Shown: positions 8,735 through 18,573, counted from the first letter of the stretch. The stretch: DNA of 64,000 bases from an uncultured Verrucomicrobia subdivision 3 bacterium (GCA_903872345.1 CAIQKM010000200.1:1-64000), one strand, 5' to 3'. Notes: generated by a model not told the origin, from the sequence alone. Numbers and translations are program-made.

Positions 8735-8772
8735 CAAGAACCCCGTGAATATTCAGGGGGTTCTTGCTTTTT
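8735..8772 (+). terminator. Intrinsic terminator after the tRNA remnant
   Basis: CAAGAACCCC (8735-8744) pairs with GGGGTTCTTG (8757-8766). The loop is itself the perfect palindrome TGAATATTCA, and five T follow at 8768-8772. The 75 nt from here to 8848 show no further feature. Confidence 0.8.
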
Positions 8773-8848
8773 ATCCCCAGGGGAATTATTCGTCAATTTC
8801 GCTGTGTAATGGCAGTCCTCATATGTCAACACGCTACGCAGTTGTCCG

Positions 8849-10576
8849 TTATTGCTTCTGGATTTGAAAGGTTTGGCGGACTATTTGCGCGGTTTTCACT
8901 TTGGGGTCGCCAGCTTGGCCCCATTGCCAGGCGCCCACGGTGACCTTCACCGGGAAGCGGGTGCGAGGCGGGATTTTCGTGAAGACCAGTTTGTCTCCCA
9001 CGACGATGGCCGGGCCGGCAACTATAAAGAAATGTACGGGCAGTCCGGCGTCGCTGCGGGCAAGGAGAGGAACGGAGGCGGTAGTGGCGGGGACATCGGC
9101 TATTTTCTCAAATGTAATATTCTGGGCGATGCCTTCGTCATGGCCGTCGCGACTGATCTGGCCGGGTTGTACGACAGCACGAATAGTGGACGTACCAGGA
9201 TGGCGGACGGCCAGGTAGATGGGGGACGGCCAGGTGCGATCCAAGGCCAGGCGGAACCGGTGGTGGCCGAGGGGTTCCACGCAGCCGCAAAGCCATTCGA
9301 TGTCCGGATCGCCAGAGGCCCGGGCCAGCGGTTCGGCCGCCCCGACAAAATTCGCGGGCAGCCGATCCAACAGCCGGCCTTGCAAGGTAAAGGTGATACC
9401 GTCCGGTTCCGTTTTGAGCGTCGGGGTGACCAGGCCATTGGTCAGCGGAGCGGGGGTTTTATTAAGGGGTATCCAGGTGATGCCATTGAATGTATAGGGA
9501 AAAGTCTGGCCGTATTCGTCGGCAAAGGCGGGGAGTTGGGTGGCGGCGTGCCAGTTGATGCGGGCGATGGCCTGGGCTTCCTCGGCGGCGGCGTGGTCAA
9601 AATACCAAGGGAGTGCGCGATCCTCCGGCGCGGCCTGGGCATAGGCGAGGACAGGCCGGTTTTCATGGCCGGGAACGGGCAGGTCGGCCAGAAAGCCGGC
9701 GGTTAGGGGGACGGACTTGAGCGGGGCGGTGGCATTGTCCGGCAGGCGGGTTTGGGCGATGAATTGGATATAGCGGGCAAAGTATTGAACCAAGCGTTCG
9801 GAGCAATCAAAGTGGCCGCTGCCACCGTCAATGACATAGGTCAGGGGCCAGTCGGGGTTCAGTTTGCGCTGATTGAGGATACCTTCGTAAGCCGCGTGGA
9901 CATTATTCCAATTGGTGCGGATGTCGGATTTTTCCTGGGACCATTCCTGCGCGGTGCCATAGGCGATCAAGGCGGGAACCTGACGGTTATGCGGCGGTAG
10001 ATGGTTGTTCTTAATCCAAATGCCGGCGAGGCAGCGCGCCGGCGCGGTTTCCACGAGCGCGTCCACCATGAGCAAATGGCCGGACTCGCCCATGGGCAGC
10101 CAGGGGACGGTGGCGACTTCCGAGTAACCGGAAACGCGGGCGAGGCCGTCGAGAATCTGCTGCAGAAATGCGACTTGGGTGGCGTTTTCGTTTTTGGCCT
10201 TGAAGTTATAGAACGAGGGCGTGCCCCAGAAAATTCCCAGGTCATTGGCGGCGCAGACTTCGCGGATGGCGGGATGGCCGACGAGCATGTGTTCGGGAAC
10301 ATTGGCGCAGAGAATGAGCAAGCCGCGCAGATGCCGGCAGTTTTCCGGGATCCAGAGGTAACCGGTGGCGGTGGTCGGTTGGCCGTTGGTCCACGCGGAG
10401 TTGGTGGCGCTTTGCATGAATTGAAACACCTGATTCACCGGAGAGCGGCGGGCTTCCGGCGATTCGGCGAGTCCAATAGCGGTGCCGGCGCACAGCAGCA
10501 ACCAGCCCAAATAAATGGGCAGCCAGCCGGAGGCTTGGCACCGGGCGGAAAGTGTGGTCTGCGAATTTAGCTTCAT
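8849..10576 (-). CDS. Exported alpha/beta-hydrolase-like protein with C-terminal beta domain
   Basis: A 575-aa protein starting at the ATG at 10576, which gives a signal peptide (GWLPIYLGWLLLCAGTAIGLA). Longer in-frame starts add unlikely sequence. Residues about 80-290 look like an alpha/beta hydrolase with a nucleophile elbow at MGESGHLLM and a possible catalytic His in GGSGHFDC. The C-terminal 80 residues form an Ig-like domain (RSDAGLPVHFFIVAGPA, then FPVKVTVGAWQWG). It is a paralogue of the protein at 38477-40081, with the same domain order and the same C-terminal motif. An esterase acting on acetylated or feruloylated glycans is a reasonable guess but unproven. Confidence 0.7.
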   Translation of the reverse strand: MKLNSQTTLSARCQASGWLPIYLGWLLLCAGTAIGLAESPEARRSPVNQVFQFMQSATNSAWTNGQPTTATGYLWIPENCRHLRGLLILCANVPEHMLVGHPAIREVCAANDLGIFWGTPSFYNFKAKNENATQVAFLQQILDGLARVSGYSEVATVPWLPMGESGHLLMVDALVETAPARCLAGIWIKNNHLPPHNRQVPALIAYGTAQEWSQEKSDIRTNWNNVHAAYEGILNQRKLNPDWPLTYVIDGGSGHFDCSERLVQYFARYIQFIAQTRLPDNATAPLKSVPLTAGFLADLPVPGHENRPVLAYAQAAPEDRALPWYFDHAAAEEAQAIARINWHAATQLPAFADEYGQTFPYTFNGITWIPLNKTPAPLTNGLVTPTLKTEPDGITFTLQGRLLDRLPANFVGAAEPLARASGDPDIEWLCGCVEPLGHHRFRLALDRTWPSPIYLAVRHPGTSTIRAVVQPGQISRDGHDEGIAQNITFEKIADVPATTASVPLLARSDAGLPVHFFIVAGPAIVVGDKLVFTKIPPRTRFPVKVTVGAWQWGQAGDPKVKTAQIVRQTFQIQKQ

Positions 10577-10595
10577 AGTGTGGCCATCGGCGGCT

Positions 10596-10624
10596 GTTTT
10601 GGGGCATTGACCGGGAGTTGCATC
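10596..10624 (-). promoter_or_regulatory. Weak operator-like site J
   Basis: On the minus strand the distal half-site GATGCAACT (plus-strand TTGCATC at 10618-10624) is good. The proximal half-site (TTGGGGC at 10599-10605) is poor and the spacing is 19 bp. It ends about 20 nt before the ATG at 10576. It resembles the other sites but is the least certain of the set. Confidence 0.3.
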
Positions 10625-10703
10625 CTCAATCAGTAGGTTCATGTGATAACCAAGATGCCGTTGAGGCGGGAGGATTCCCATCCGATTCGATTGGTTCAGG
10701 GCG

Positions 10704-10734
10704 CAAAAAAGGAGGGCGTCTTGCGACGCCCTCC
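10704..10734 (-). terminator. Intrinsic terminator of the giant repeat-protein gene
   Basis: On the minus strand GGAGGGCGTC, loop GCAA, GACGCCCTCC (stem arms 10711-10720 and 10725-10734) is followed by TTTTTT (plus-strand A run 10705-10710). It lies 19 nt past the stop codon at 10753. Confidence 0.92.
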
Positions 10735-10752
10735 GAGGTTCAGACGCCAGGT

Positions 10753-13700
10753 TCAGGGATTGACGAGCCGGTAAAAGACCGTGCCTTTGGAGGCGTCAAT
10801 GGTGGCCGAATAAGGACTAACCGCCGCCGGCAGGCGAACCCAGTTCGTGGTGAGCCCGGTATTCAGGCTGTTGGTCTGGGCTTGGAGGACCCAACCCTGC
10901 CCGGAGGGCCAGGAAAGGGTCAACTGATTACCCGAGACGGTCCTGGTGATGCTGGCCGGGGAGGGGCCGGAGCCGCCCGCCTGATAGTTGGTCAGGATGA
11001 CACTGGTGGCGGTGTAAATCACTTGATAACTGGCGGTGGCGGAGTTGGCGACCGCCACACGACCGCTGGTGACGTTGGTAAAGGTGCCGGAGACAGTGCC
11101 CGCCGTGAGGATTGTGAAGCCGCTGCCCGCCGCCGGGGTGAAGTTATTGCTGACGATCAGGCTACCATTCAGGGTGGCGGCACCGCTAACAGCAACGTTG
11201 TCATAGTAGGCGCCACTGTTGGTGAAGGCCGTGGCGGGAGCCGCGCCATTGAGGTCAATGGCGAGGGCGGAGCCGCCTTCAGCGGTATAGTTGCCCGTGA
11301 TGACGGTACGGCCGGCCATGCCCAGATCGCCCGGGGCGAGGGTGCCGCCATAGTTCACCAGTGTACCGGCCGGATTGCCGGGCAGGTCGCTTAGGTAGGT
11401 GGCGTTGATATTGCTGGCCACCAGCGTGCCGCCCAAGAAGGAGAACACTTCGGAGCCGGGGAGGCCGTTGGCGTAGCCGCTGACGGTGCCGCAGGCGTAT
11501 AGTTTGCCGGTATTGGTGAGCACAAACGTGGCGGTGCTGGCACCGTCGGAACTGCCGCCCAAATGGACATTTCCGCTATTGGTGCCACCCAAGAGGGCAA
11601 GGGTGCCGCCAGCGAGCGTATAGCTGGAAGTTTTGTTGGTGGCGGCGTTGTTGGGACAACCCATATCCAAGTTGTTGTTCTGGGAGCCGGCCACGATCAG
11701 TTGGCCGCCGTTCTGAACGACGGCGGCGTTGCCGTAGTAGCCCTTGGAATTGGTGGCAAAATCATGGTTGCCCACGAGCAGACCGTAGAAGGTGGTGGCC
11801 GCCGTGGCGCCGGGGGTGGTGCCGGTGTCATCCACCAGCACTTTGCCGCCATTCAACGTGAAGTTTTGGACGGGATTGGCGGTGCCGCTATCCGTGAAGG
11901 CCAGGCCCCAAGCGGTGACATGGAGCAGGCCGCCATTGACCTGCAGGTTGCAGCGAACGAACCGGCCGCCACCATCGGCGGAATTGGCGGCTCCGTAGAA
12001 CGAGGACACCAGCGTGCCGTTATTCAAGACGAGATAAGCCGGGGCCACGCCGCCGCCAATCTGTCCGTAGAGGGGGTTGTTGGTCACATTGTAATAGCCG
12101 CCGTTGATGATGAGCGACGAATCAACCCCGGTGCCGCCGATGCCAAAGGTTCCGCCGCCGGTGCCGCCGGGACCGCCAATGATGTTGGTGGAATTGGCCG
12201 AAGCGTTGAGTACGAGGGCGCCCGGAGCGAGGTTTTCAATCGCGCTCAGCAGGTTGTACCCATCAGCCAGGGTGACGGTGTTGGAATTACCGTCGCTGGT
12301 GCCGTAGTTGAGCACGGCACTGGTGAGCGAGGCGGCGCTGATGACGCCGGGTTGGACATACTGGTCATAGCGACTGTAAGCCAGACTGGCCCCGTTGAGC
12401 ACAACGTTGGTGGGTAGCGTGACCGAGGCGCCGGTATTGTCAATTTGCAAAGTGCCAGTGCCTCCCAGGGTGACGGTGGCATTTCCAACCGGCGGATTTT
12501 GCAGGACTAACGTGCCATTGAGGTTCAGGGTGTCATTGGTGCCATCCAAGGTCAGGGTCTGGTTCAGAGTGCCGCCGGAATTGACCTGCACGGTAGCGTT
12601 GCTGATTTCCAGGCTGACGCCGGAAGGCCCATTGTTGAGGCTGGCCAGGGCAAGGGTGCCGCCGTCCACCGCGATGGGGCCGGTGAAACTGGCGCTGTTA
12701 TCGGCGCTCATAATCAAGGTGCCCGTACCCTGTTTGGTCAGCGAGCCGTTGCCGTTGAGGGTGGCTCCCAGGCTGTGGGTATTAGACTGGTTAAAAACGA
12801 GCGCGCCGTAGTCGGTGATGGCAGAAGCGCCATCAATAGAACCCGAGACGGTGCCGTTGCCGATTTGCAATTGGCCCGAGTTAATGATGACGGAGCCGGT
12901 GAATGAATTGGTGGTCAGCAAAGTGACTTGGCCTCCGCCAGAGAGGGTGATGCCCGTACCCCCGGCAATCTGACCGGAACCGCCAATGGTATAGTTTTTC
13001 GAATAGTTATAAAAGGTAACCGTGGATGGTTGCACAATGGAATTGAGGGCGATGGCGGGGGAAGCGGAGCCAGTGTCGTCAAAAGTGACATAATCCGGGT
13101 CGGCATAGGTTGCGGTGGCGGCACCGTCGAACCAGTTCAACGTGCTGGCATCCCAAGTATTGCCATTGAGTCCACCCTGCCAGGTAAGGCTGACGGCGGC
13201 CGCCGTGGCGTGCACCACGCCGGTGGCGGAGCTGGAGTTGCCAAAGATATCCGTGACGGTGAGAACATTGGTATAAACACCAATCGAATTATACACATAG
13301 GCTACGGAAGTGGCGGTTGTATTGGTGGTGCCGCCATCGCCAAAGACCCAGTAACGGTTGGTGATGATGCCGGTGGAACTATCAATGAAGGTGGAGGAAA
13401 CGGGCGCCACGCCGACGGTGTTGGTGGGGCTGAATTTCGCTGCCAAGACGGGCGGCGTCACGCCATAATTGGTCAGGATCAGGTTGTTGCCGGCCACGAT
13501 TACCTGAAAATATTTGCCGCCGGCGACCACGCCATTCGTGGACACAGGAATGTAGCCAGCATATCCGAGGTTGGCGGGATTGGCGACCAGGCCGCCGCTG
13601 GCCGTAAGGATGGTGAAGGCGGTGGTGGCGGCGGGGGTATAACCGTTGAGGAGGTTGGCGGTGATCAAACCGGCCACGCTGCCGCTGCCGGTGGCCGAGA

Positions 13701-15996
13701 CGGTGTCATAGTAGGCACCTTGATTGGTGAAACTATTCGCGATGGTGGCACCGCCGATGTCCACGGCCAGGGTGCCGCCGATGGTTTGGGCGTAACCGCC
13801 ATTGATGATCGTTTTGCCGGGTGTGCCGCTACCGCCGGGAGCCAGGGTGCCAGCCGTGTTGCTCACGGTCAGGCTGCCGATGGCGCTGGCGGGATCATTA
13901 AATCCGGCGGACGTGGTGATGGTGGCGGCGGCCAATTGCCCGCCGGTCCAGTTGAAGAGGCGATCCTGGGCACCGGCGGCGGTGGCGGCGCCGATGGTAC
14001 CGTTGACGACCAACTGGCCGCCGGTAAGAGTGATGGAATTGGTTTCGGCATTACCTTGGGCGACAGTGGAGCCGAGGGTCAGGTTGCCTTTGATATAAGC
14101 ATAGCCGCCGTTGCTGACAGTCAACGAATTGTTCTCGGGCAGGCCGTTGGCCTGGGCCAATCCGAGAGCCATGCCACCGTTGGTAACAATGAGCGAACCG
14201 GTACCACCGCCGCTGTTATTGACGGTAAAGTTCAGACCAAAGTTGTTCGCCGTGTGGTTTTCGGCGATCTGGCTCAAAAAGGTCATGGAACCGTTGAGGA
14301 TGTTCCAAGTGCCATGAATATAATTGGCATTGTTGGTAACGGTGACGTTGGCGCCGCCGGTAATGTTGGCCACGCCGACATAATGGCAGCCCGAATTGTT
14401 CTGGCCGATGTAGCCAAAGGTCCAAGTGCCGCCATTTAGGGTGTTGGTGTAAGGAATCAGGCCGGCGGCGTCGTTGTATCCGAAAAACTTGATGTAAGCC
14501 GAGCCGTTGCCGGCAATTTGCAGGGTGGAGGTGGCGGCGGCCCCGGGTTGGAAATAGGACAGGGCGGTGCCGCTGGAGAAGGTGAACGTCTTGCCGTTGC
14601 TGTTGGTATTGCGATCTTGAATACCGCCGAGACCGTTGGGGGAGATGATCGTGCCAAAGGTGACGGCGTTAGAACCTTGCAAGACGAGCGCGCCGTTATT
14701 GGTGATATATCCGGCGGCACTCAAGGAACCGCCGCCATTGACCACCACCCAGCCGACGGGAACCGAGGGGGTGGCGCTGGCATTGGGGCTGGCCGGGCCG
14801 CTCCCGGCCGTGATGTTGATATTGCCCGCCACGGTGCCGTTGACCGTGCAGTTGGCGCTGGTGTTGGTGGCATTGTCCAGAACCAACCCGTTGACCGTGC
14901 CGCCAGCGGCGACGGTGAGGGCGCAGTTCGTGTTGATTATAACCGTGGAACCGGCATTCAGCACACCATTGGAACCCACAGTGAGCGAACCACCGCTAAT
15001 GATGGTGGGGCCGGTATAGGTGTTGGTGCCGAACAGACTCAGCGTGCCGGCACCTAGTTTGCCCAAGGTATAGGCGCCGCCACCGTCGGAGATCGGGCCG
15101 TACAGATTTTCCGTGCCTGCAATAACCGTGTTGGTCTGGCCCGGACTACGCAACGAGACGCTGGAACCCAAAATCAGCAAGCCGCTGCCGCTCTTGGTGA
15201 TGTCCAAAGCGTTGAGTGAGCCGGGCCCGGAAACGAGGCCGTTGGCAGTGAACGTATTGGTGATGGCAAGGTTGCGGGCGGCGGACAGGGTGACCGCGCC
15301 ATTGCCGAGAGTCAGGTACTGGCTGCCAGCGAAACCGAAGTCGGCGTTCCAATATTGGGGATTGTTGTTGGCCAGGGTGACGCCGCCGGCGGAGCTGTTG
15401 TTGAGCAAGCCACCGTTGATGACCAGCGGGCCGGTGCCGGGGGCGCTGGCACTGTTCAGATTGAGGACGCCGGAGTTCAAGGTGATGCCGCCACTAAAAG
15501 TGTTGGCCCCAGCCAGTACCAGTGCGCCTGCACCGCTGTTGGTGATGCCGAAGCCGGTGCCCGAAACGGCGCCATTTACTCTCAGCGTCTGACCGGCGGC
15601 GACGGGCCAAGGTTGCGAGGCCGCCAGGGCCACGGCATTGCTGAGCGTCAAGCCCACGGTGGCGGCGGAGAGATCAATACCGGCGGTGCCCAAGGTAAGC
15701 GTATTGCCATCGCTCTGGATGGTGAGGGCATTGGTCGGGGATAACACTTGGATGCCGTTCCAGGCAGTGGCGGCCCCCAAGGGCCAAGCGTTGGTGGTGC
15801 CGTAGGCGGTGGCGCCGGTGAACTGGGCGATGTCACCGCTGCCGGGCGCAATGCCACCCGTCCAACTCAAGGGATCGTTGAGCAGATTGGCATTGTCCAG
15901 CTTGGTAATGGTACTGGCGTGGCCGGTTAACCCGACCATCAGAGAGGTCGCGGTCGCCAGCAGCAGGAAACGGGGCTTTATCGGGGTCGCTTTCAT
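10753..15996 (-). CDS. Giant autotransporter-associated beta-strand-repeat protein with PKD domain
   Basis: A 1747-aa exported protein with a signal peptide (FLLLATATSLMVGLTGHAS). It consists of two repeat-rich units joined by a PKD domain at about 850-940 (YWVFGDGGTTN). Each unit carries autotransporter-associated beta-strand repeats such as GAGTLSLFGTNTYTGPTIIS and GTGTLIMSADN, and closes with a module of the pattern LAPG...YYD.v...F.IL.A (two copies). The last 70 residues form a C-terminal domain ending in VFYRLVNP, a tail often seen in Verrucomicrobiota. No C-terminal beta-barrel of a classical type V autotransporter is seen, so the secretion route is unknown. It is probably a long surface or extracellular beta-solenoid. 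Operator site F lies 114 nt upstream and a strong terminator follows it. Confidence 0.85.
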   Translation of the reverse strand: MKATPIKPRFLLLATATSLMVGLTGHASTITKLDNANLLNDPLSWTGGIAPGSGDIAQFTGATAYGTTNAWPLGAATAWNGIQVLSPTNALTIQSDGNTLTLGTAGIDLSAATVGLTLSNAVALAASQPWPVAAGQTLRVNGAVSGTGFGITNSGAGALVLAGANTFSGGITLNSGVLNLNSASAPGTGPLVINGGLLNNSSAGGVTLANNNPQYWNADFGFAGSQYLTLGNGAVTLSAARNLAITNTFTANGLVSGPGSLNALDITKSGSGLLILGSSVSLRSPGQTNTVIAGTENLYGPISDGGGAYTLGKLGAGTLSLFGTNTYTGPTIISGGSLTVGSNGVLNAGSTVIINTNCALTVAAGGTVNGLVLDNATNTSANCTVNGTVAGNINITAGSGPASPNASATPSVPVGWVVVNGGGSLSAAGYITNNGALVLQGSNAVTFGTIISPNGLGGIQDRNTNSNGKTFTFSSGTALSYFQPGAAATSTLQIAGNGSAYIKFFGYNDAAGLIPYTNTLNGGTWTFGYIGQNNSGCHYVGVANITGGANVTVTNNANYIHGTWNILNGSMTFLSQIAENHTANNFGLNFTVNNSGGGTGSLIVTNGGMALGLAQANGLPENNSLTVSNGGYAYIKGNLTLGSTVAQGNAETNSITLTGGQLVVNGTIGAATAAGAQDRLFNWTGGQLAAATITTSAGFNDPASAIGSLTVSNTAGTLAPGGSGTPGKTIINGGYAQTIGGTLAVDIGGATIANSFTNQGAYYDTVSATGSGSVAGLITANLLNGYTPAATTAFTILTASGGLVANPANLGYAGYIPVSTNGVVAGGKYFQVIVAGNNLILTNYGVTPPVLAAKFSPTNTVGVAPVSSTFIDSSTGIITNRYWVFGDGGTTNTTATSVAYVYNSIGVYTNVLTVTDIFGNSSSATGVVHATAAAVSLTWQGGLNGNTWDASTLNWFDGAATATYADPDYVTFDDTGSASPAIALNSIVQPSTVTFYNYSKNYTIGGSGQIAGGTGITLSGGGQVTLLTTNSFTGSVIINSGQLQIGNGTVSGSIDGASAITDYGALVFNQSNTHSLGATLNGNGSLTKQGTGTLIMSADNSASFTGPIAVDGGTLALASLNNGPSGVSLEISNATVQVNSGGTLNQTLTLDGTNDTLNLNGTLVLQNPPVGNATVTLGGTGTLQIDNTGASVTLPTNVVLNGASLAYSRYDQYVQPGVISAASLTSAVLNYGTSDGNSNTVTLADGYNLLSAIENLAPGALVLNASANSTNIIGGPGGTGGGTFGIGGTGVDSSLIINGGYYNVTNNPLYGQIGGGVAPAYLVLNNGTLVSSFYGAANSADGGGRFVRCNLQVNGGLLHVTAWGLAFTDSGTANPVQNFTLNGGKVLVDDTGTTPGATAATTFYGLLVGNHDFATNSKGYYGNAAVVQNGGQLIVAGSQNNNLDMGCPNNAATNKTSSYTLAGGTLALLGGTNSGNVHLGGSSDGASTATFVLTNTGKLYACGTVSGYANGLPGSEVFSFLGGTLVASNINATYLSDLPGNPAGTLVNYGGTLAPGDLGMAGRTVITGNYTAEGGSALAIDLNGAAPATAFTNSGAYYDNVAVSGAATLNGSLIVSNNFTPAAGSGFTILTAGTVSGTFTNVTSGRVAVANSATASYQVIYTATSVILTNYQAGGSGPSPASITRTVSGNQLTLSWPSGQGWVLQAQTNSLNTGLTTNWVRLPAAVSPYSATIDASKGTVFYRLVNP

Positions 15997-16109
15997 GTTT
16001 CAAGGTTTCAGGTTGTAATGTATGGATTAGAATGGGAACAACGGTTCGCGTTTTTTTTAACGTGGAATTGAGTCCACATTAAAACCGGGTGAAAAATACG
16101 GTAGAGTCT

Positions 16110-16140
16110 ATTTTGCGGCGCGGAGGGGTAAAATTGCGTC
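16110..16140 (-). promoter_or_regulatory. Operator site F
   Basis: Plus-strand ATTTTGCGGC at 16110-16119 and AAATTGCGTC at 16131-16140 give direct GACGCAAT.. and GCCGCAAAAT copies 21 bp apart on the coding strand. A TTTAAT -10-like hexamer follows 26 nt after the proximal copy (16083-16078). The flank AGACTCTACCG after the proximal repeat is identical to the flank of site B near 59826. Confidence 0.75.
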
Positions 16141-16176
16141 GCTTTTCACCATCCGGTCGTTGTCGGTCCACGGATT

Positions 16177-18570
16177 TTATCGTTGGGCATCGGTGCCCAA
16201 CAGGGATACCTGTTCCGGCCGGGCGAGGAGGTGGGGAGCGGCGACATCGTCATAGAGATTGGCGGAGAGTACCACGTTGCGGGCCGCCGGGCCGATTTGA
16301 ATTCCCGCCGCCGAGTGCTCCACCCGGTTGCCATCCACCACCACGTCCACAAACCGCACCTTGCCATCATCGTGCGGCCGGGGCTCCGCACTGGGCGGAA
16401 AGGCAATGCGCTGGTTGTAGCGGAGCACGTTGCCTTTGACCAGCACCGCCCGGCCACCGGGCACCGGCTGCGGCACGACGTCATTGACGAACACCAATTT
16501 GCGGCCGTATTGGGCGGAACCGAACTTGGTGATGCGCAGGTTGCCATCGGTGAGGCCGACGAAACTGAATGGGAGATTACCTTCCGGGTTGTTGCCGTGC
16601 GGCCCGATGCCAGGGTGGTAGCTGTTGGCGAAGGCCACGTCGTTGTAGCAAAAACGGACGAACCAGCCGCTCTGGCCCCACAGCCCCTGGTTGCGCTCCA
16701 CCCGGCAACTATCAATGGTGAAATCATAAAAGCTGCCATAGAGCTGGGAGAACGCGCTGCAATCCGTGCCGGTGCACTGATACACGATCATGTGCCGCAT
16801 GAGCGACCAGAGGCCGATGGTGCTGGCGGTGGTGGGCGGCACATCCCAGGGCCGGTCCACGGTGAAGTCGGCGGGTGTATTTTGAGTGATTACACGGTAC
16901 TGCCCGGCCCCCGGGCCGTCCAGAATCATTACGGCCAGGCCGGCGAATTCGTCCGGCTTGGCCTTGATGCCGTTCAAGGTCAGGGTTTGCCCGTTCACGC
17001 GCGTCGGCAGACCGAACCAGGCGATGTTGCTTTGGGCGATGGCGGTGGGCAGGGCGCTAATGTCCAGAGTCATGGCTTCGCGCTCGCCCCGGACAAAATT
17101 ATAGCTGCGGTTGTGGGCGGAATAAACGTACTGCATGCCGATGTTACCGTAGCCCCAGGAGGAAGAGGCGCGGATTTCGTTGCCGGCGCAAACGCAATAA
17201 TGGGAGCCTCCGCCGAGTTCCACCCAGCAGTATCCCATTTCGTTGCCAAACTGATTGCCGGTTTCCCGGGCGTTGCGCAGGTTGCGCAAGTGAACCTGCC
17301 CGCCTTGGGCCTGGCAATCGGACAATTCAAAATTCTCCACTCCGTTGATCCGGAGAACATGGGCGCCATCGCCATCGAATTTGCCGGACTGCACAATTTT
17401 ACCGGCCGCATTCGTGACGACATTCCAGAGTGCGGGTTCACGGTCGGGGTGGCTGCACATGAGCCAGTGCTGGAAGTTGACCCGGCGGAAAAACACATCA
17501 CGAGAAAGTGCGGGACGCAAGACTTTCAACTCCGGTGGCAGCCCGGCGGGAGAGCCCAGATCGCTGAAGAGGGTGTCCACTTTGCGCACGATGAGGGTCA
17601 AATCCTCGACGGCATATCGGGAGCTGCCATAGAGCGCAGCCGACGTGAAATCGGCCGGTGATTTGGGTTCATCCACGGGCCATTGCAGGACGGTGCTATT
17701 CCGGCCTTCGCCGCGCAAAATGGTGCGCTCGGGCAGGACGAAATAGTTGGTCAAGCGGTAGGTGCCCCAAGGCAGATACACGATGCCGCCGCCATTGGTG
17801 CGGGCGGCGGCCAGGGCGGCGCGGAGCGCGGCGGAGTCGTTCGCCACGCCATCGCCTTGCGCCCCGAATTGTTTGACGTTAAAAATCTGGTTCGGCCAGG
17901 CATCCGGCGTTTTGATGTCCACTCGGAGCGGTCCACCCCAGCCGGCGGGTCCGCCAAAGCCGTTATGTATCCATAGGTCACCGCGGCCGGGTGAAAGAGT
18001 CTCCGGCAACTGAGCGAGGAAGGAGAAGCGCTCCGCGTTTGTTACTTCAAGGTCAAGCCATTGTCCGGCGGCCGTATGAAGCAAGGCCCGGGTGTTGCCG
18101 AGGTCATGGGGGAGCAAAAAGTTTTTGCCAATGACTTGCACCCAGGCGCCGGCGGCGGTCTGGTTTTCCACCAGACCGGGTGCGAGTTTTACCGGTTGCA
18201 TGAACCATGGCTCGGGCCGGTTGATGATTACGGGTTGGCTGTTGAGTCCGCCGGCGCTGACGATCGCTTGATATAAACCGGGACGCACCGTTTCCGGAAC
18301 TTGAAATTTGACGGAGTTTTCCGAAGGTTGAATCACGGGGCAGGGGTTGGCCGGATGGGCGATGGAATCGTTCTCGCCCGGATGTGCCGCCGGAGCATCG
18401 GTCAACCGGTTGAGGGCGATCTGACTGGCGTCGGCCAGACCGCCACCGTAAAGCAGCACGATATTTCCGGGTTCAATGCTGTCCGGTGACCAAAAAACCA
18501 CGGGATTTGCGGTCGAAGGCAAGGTGCCAACCAACCAGAGCACGGCCGACGCGGCGAGGAATTTGATCAT
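16177..18570 (-). CDS. Exported pectate-lyase-3-type beta-helix protein
   Basis: A 797-aa secreted protein with a signal peptide (KFLAASAVLWLVGTLPSTANP). Residues about 20-220 are beta-rich Ig/IPT-like (FWSPDSIEPGNIVLLYGG). Around residue 228 a Pectate_lyase_3 domain begins with NVKQFGAQGDGVANDSAALR and GGGIVYLPWGTYRL, followed by right-handed parallel beta-helix coils to about 700. This domain occurs in GH28, GH55 and polysaccharide lyases, so the reaction may be a hydrolase or a lyase. It follows the sialate-O-acetylesterase-like gene by 3 nt and shares its operator site E. Joint action on an acetylated uronic-acid polymer is likely. Confidence 0.8.
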   Translation of the reverse strand: MIKFLAASAVLWLVGTLPSTANPVVFWSPDSIEPGNIVLLYGGGLADASQIALNRLTDAPAAHPGENDSIAHPANPCPVIQPSENSVKFQVPETVRPGLYQAIVSAGGLNSQPVIINRPEPWFMQPVKLAPGLVENQTAAGAWVQVIGKNFLLPHDLGNTRALLHTAAGQWLDLEVTNAERFSFLAQLPETLSPGRGDLWIHNGFGGPAGWGGPLRVDIKTPDAWPNQIFNVKQFGAQGDGVANDSAALRAALAAARTNGGGIVYLPWGTYRLTNYFVLPERTILRGEGRNSTVLQWPVDEPKSPADFTSAALYGSSRYAVEDLTLIVRKVDTLFSDLGSPAGLPPELKVLRPALSRDVFFRRVNFQHWLMCSHPDREPALWNVVTNAAGKIVQSGKFDGDGAHVLRINGVENFELSDCQAQGGQVHLRNLRNARETGNQFGNEMGYCWVELGGGSHYCVCAGNEIRASSSWGYGNIGMQYVYSAHNRSYNFVRGEREAMTLDISALPTAIAQSNIAWFGLPTRVNGQTLTLNGIKAKPDEFAGLAVMILDGPGAGQYRVITQNTPADFTVDRPWDVPPTTASTIGLWSLMRHMIVYQCTGTDCSAFSQLYGSFYDFTIDSCRVERNQGLWGQSGWFVRFCYNDVAFANSYHPGIGPHGNNPEGNLPFSFVGLTDGNLRITKFGSAQYGRKLVFVNDVVPQPVPGGRAVLVKGNVLRYNQRIAFPPSAEPRPHDDGKVRFVDVVVDGNRVEHSAAGIQIGPAARNVVLSANLYDDVAAPHLLARPEQVSLLGTDAQR

Positions 18571-18573
18571 AAG

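Noticed and set aside
8599-8832. 77-codon minus-strand frame containing RGQDSNLRPSSYEPA
   Set aside because: This is the well-known false protein obtained by translating the reverse strand of a tRNA-like sequence. It overlaps the initiator-tRNA remnant.
12928-14439. Long open frame on the plus strand inside the giant repeat-protein gene
   Set aside because: It is antisense to a well-supported secreted protein. The Gly/Val/Ala-rich translation is what GC-rich Thr/Asn/Gly repeats give in reverse, with no domain or ribosome-binding site.
10753-15996. Repetitive sequence suggestive of a CRISPR or minisatellite array
   Set aside because: The repeats are degenerate coding repeats of beta-strand modules with no constant unit and spacer pattern and no cas genes.
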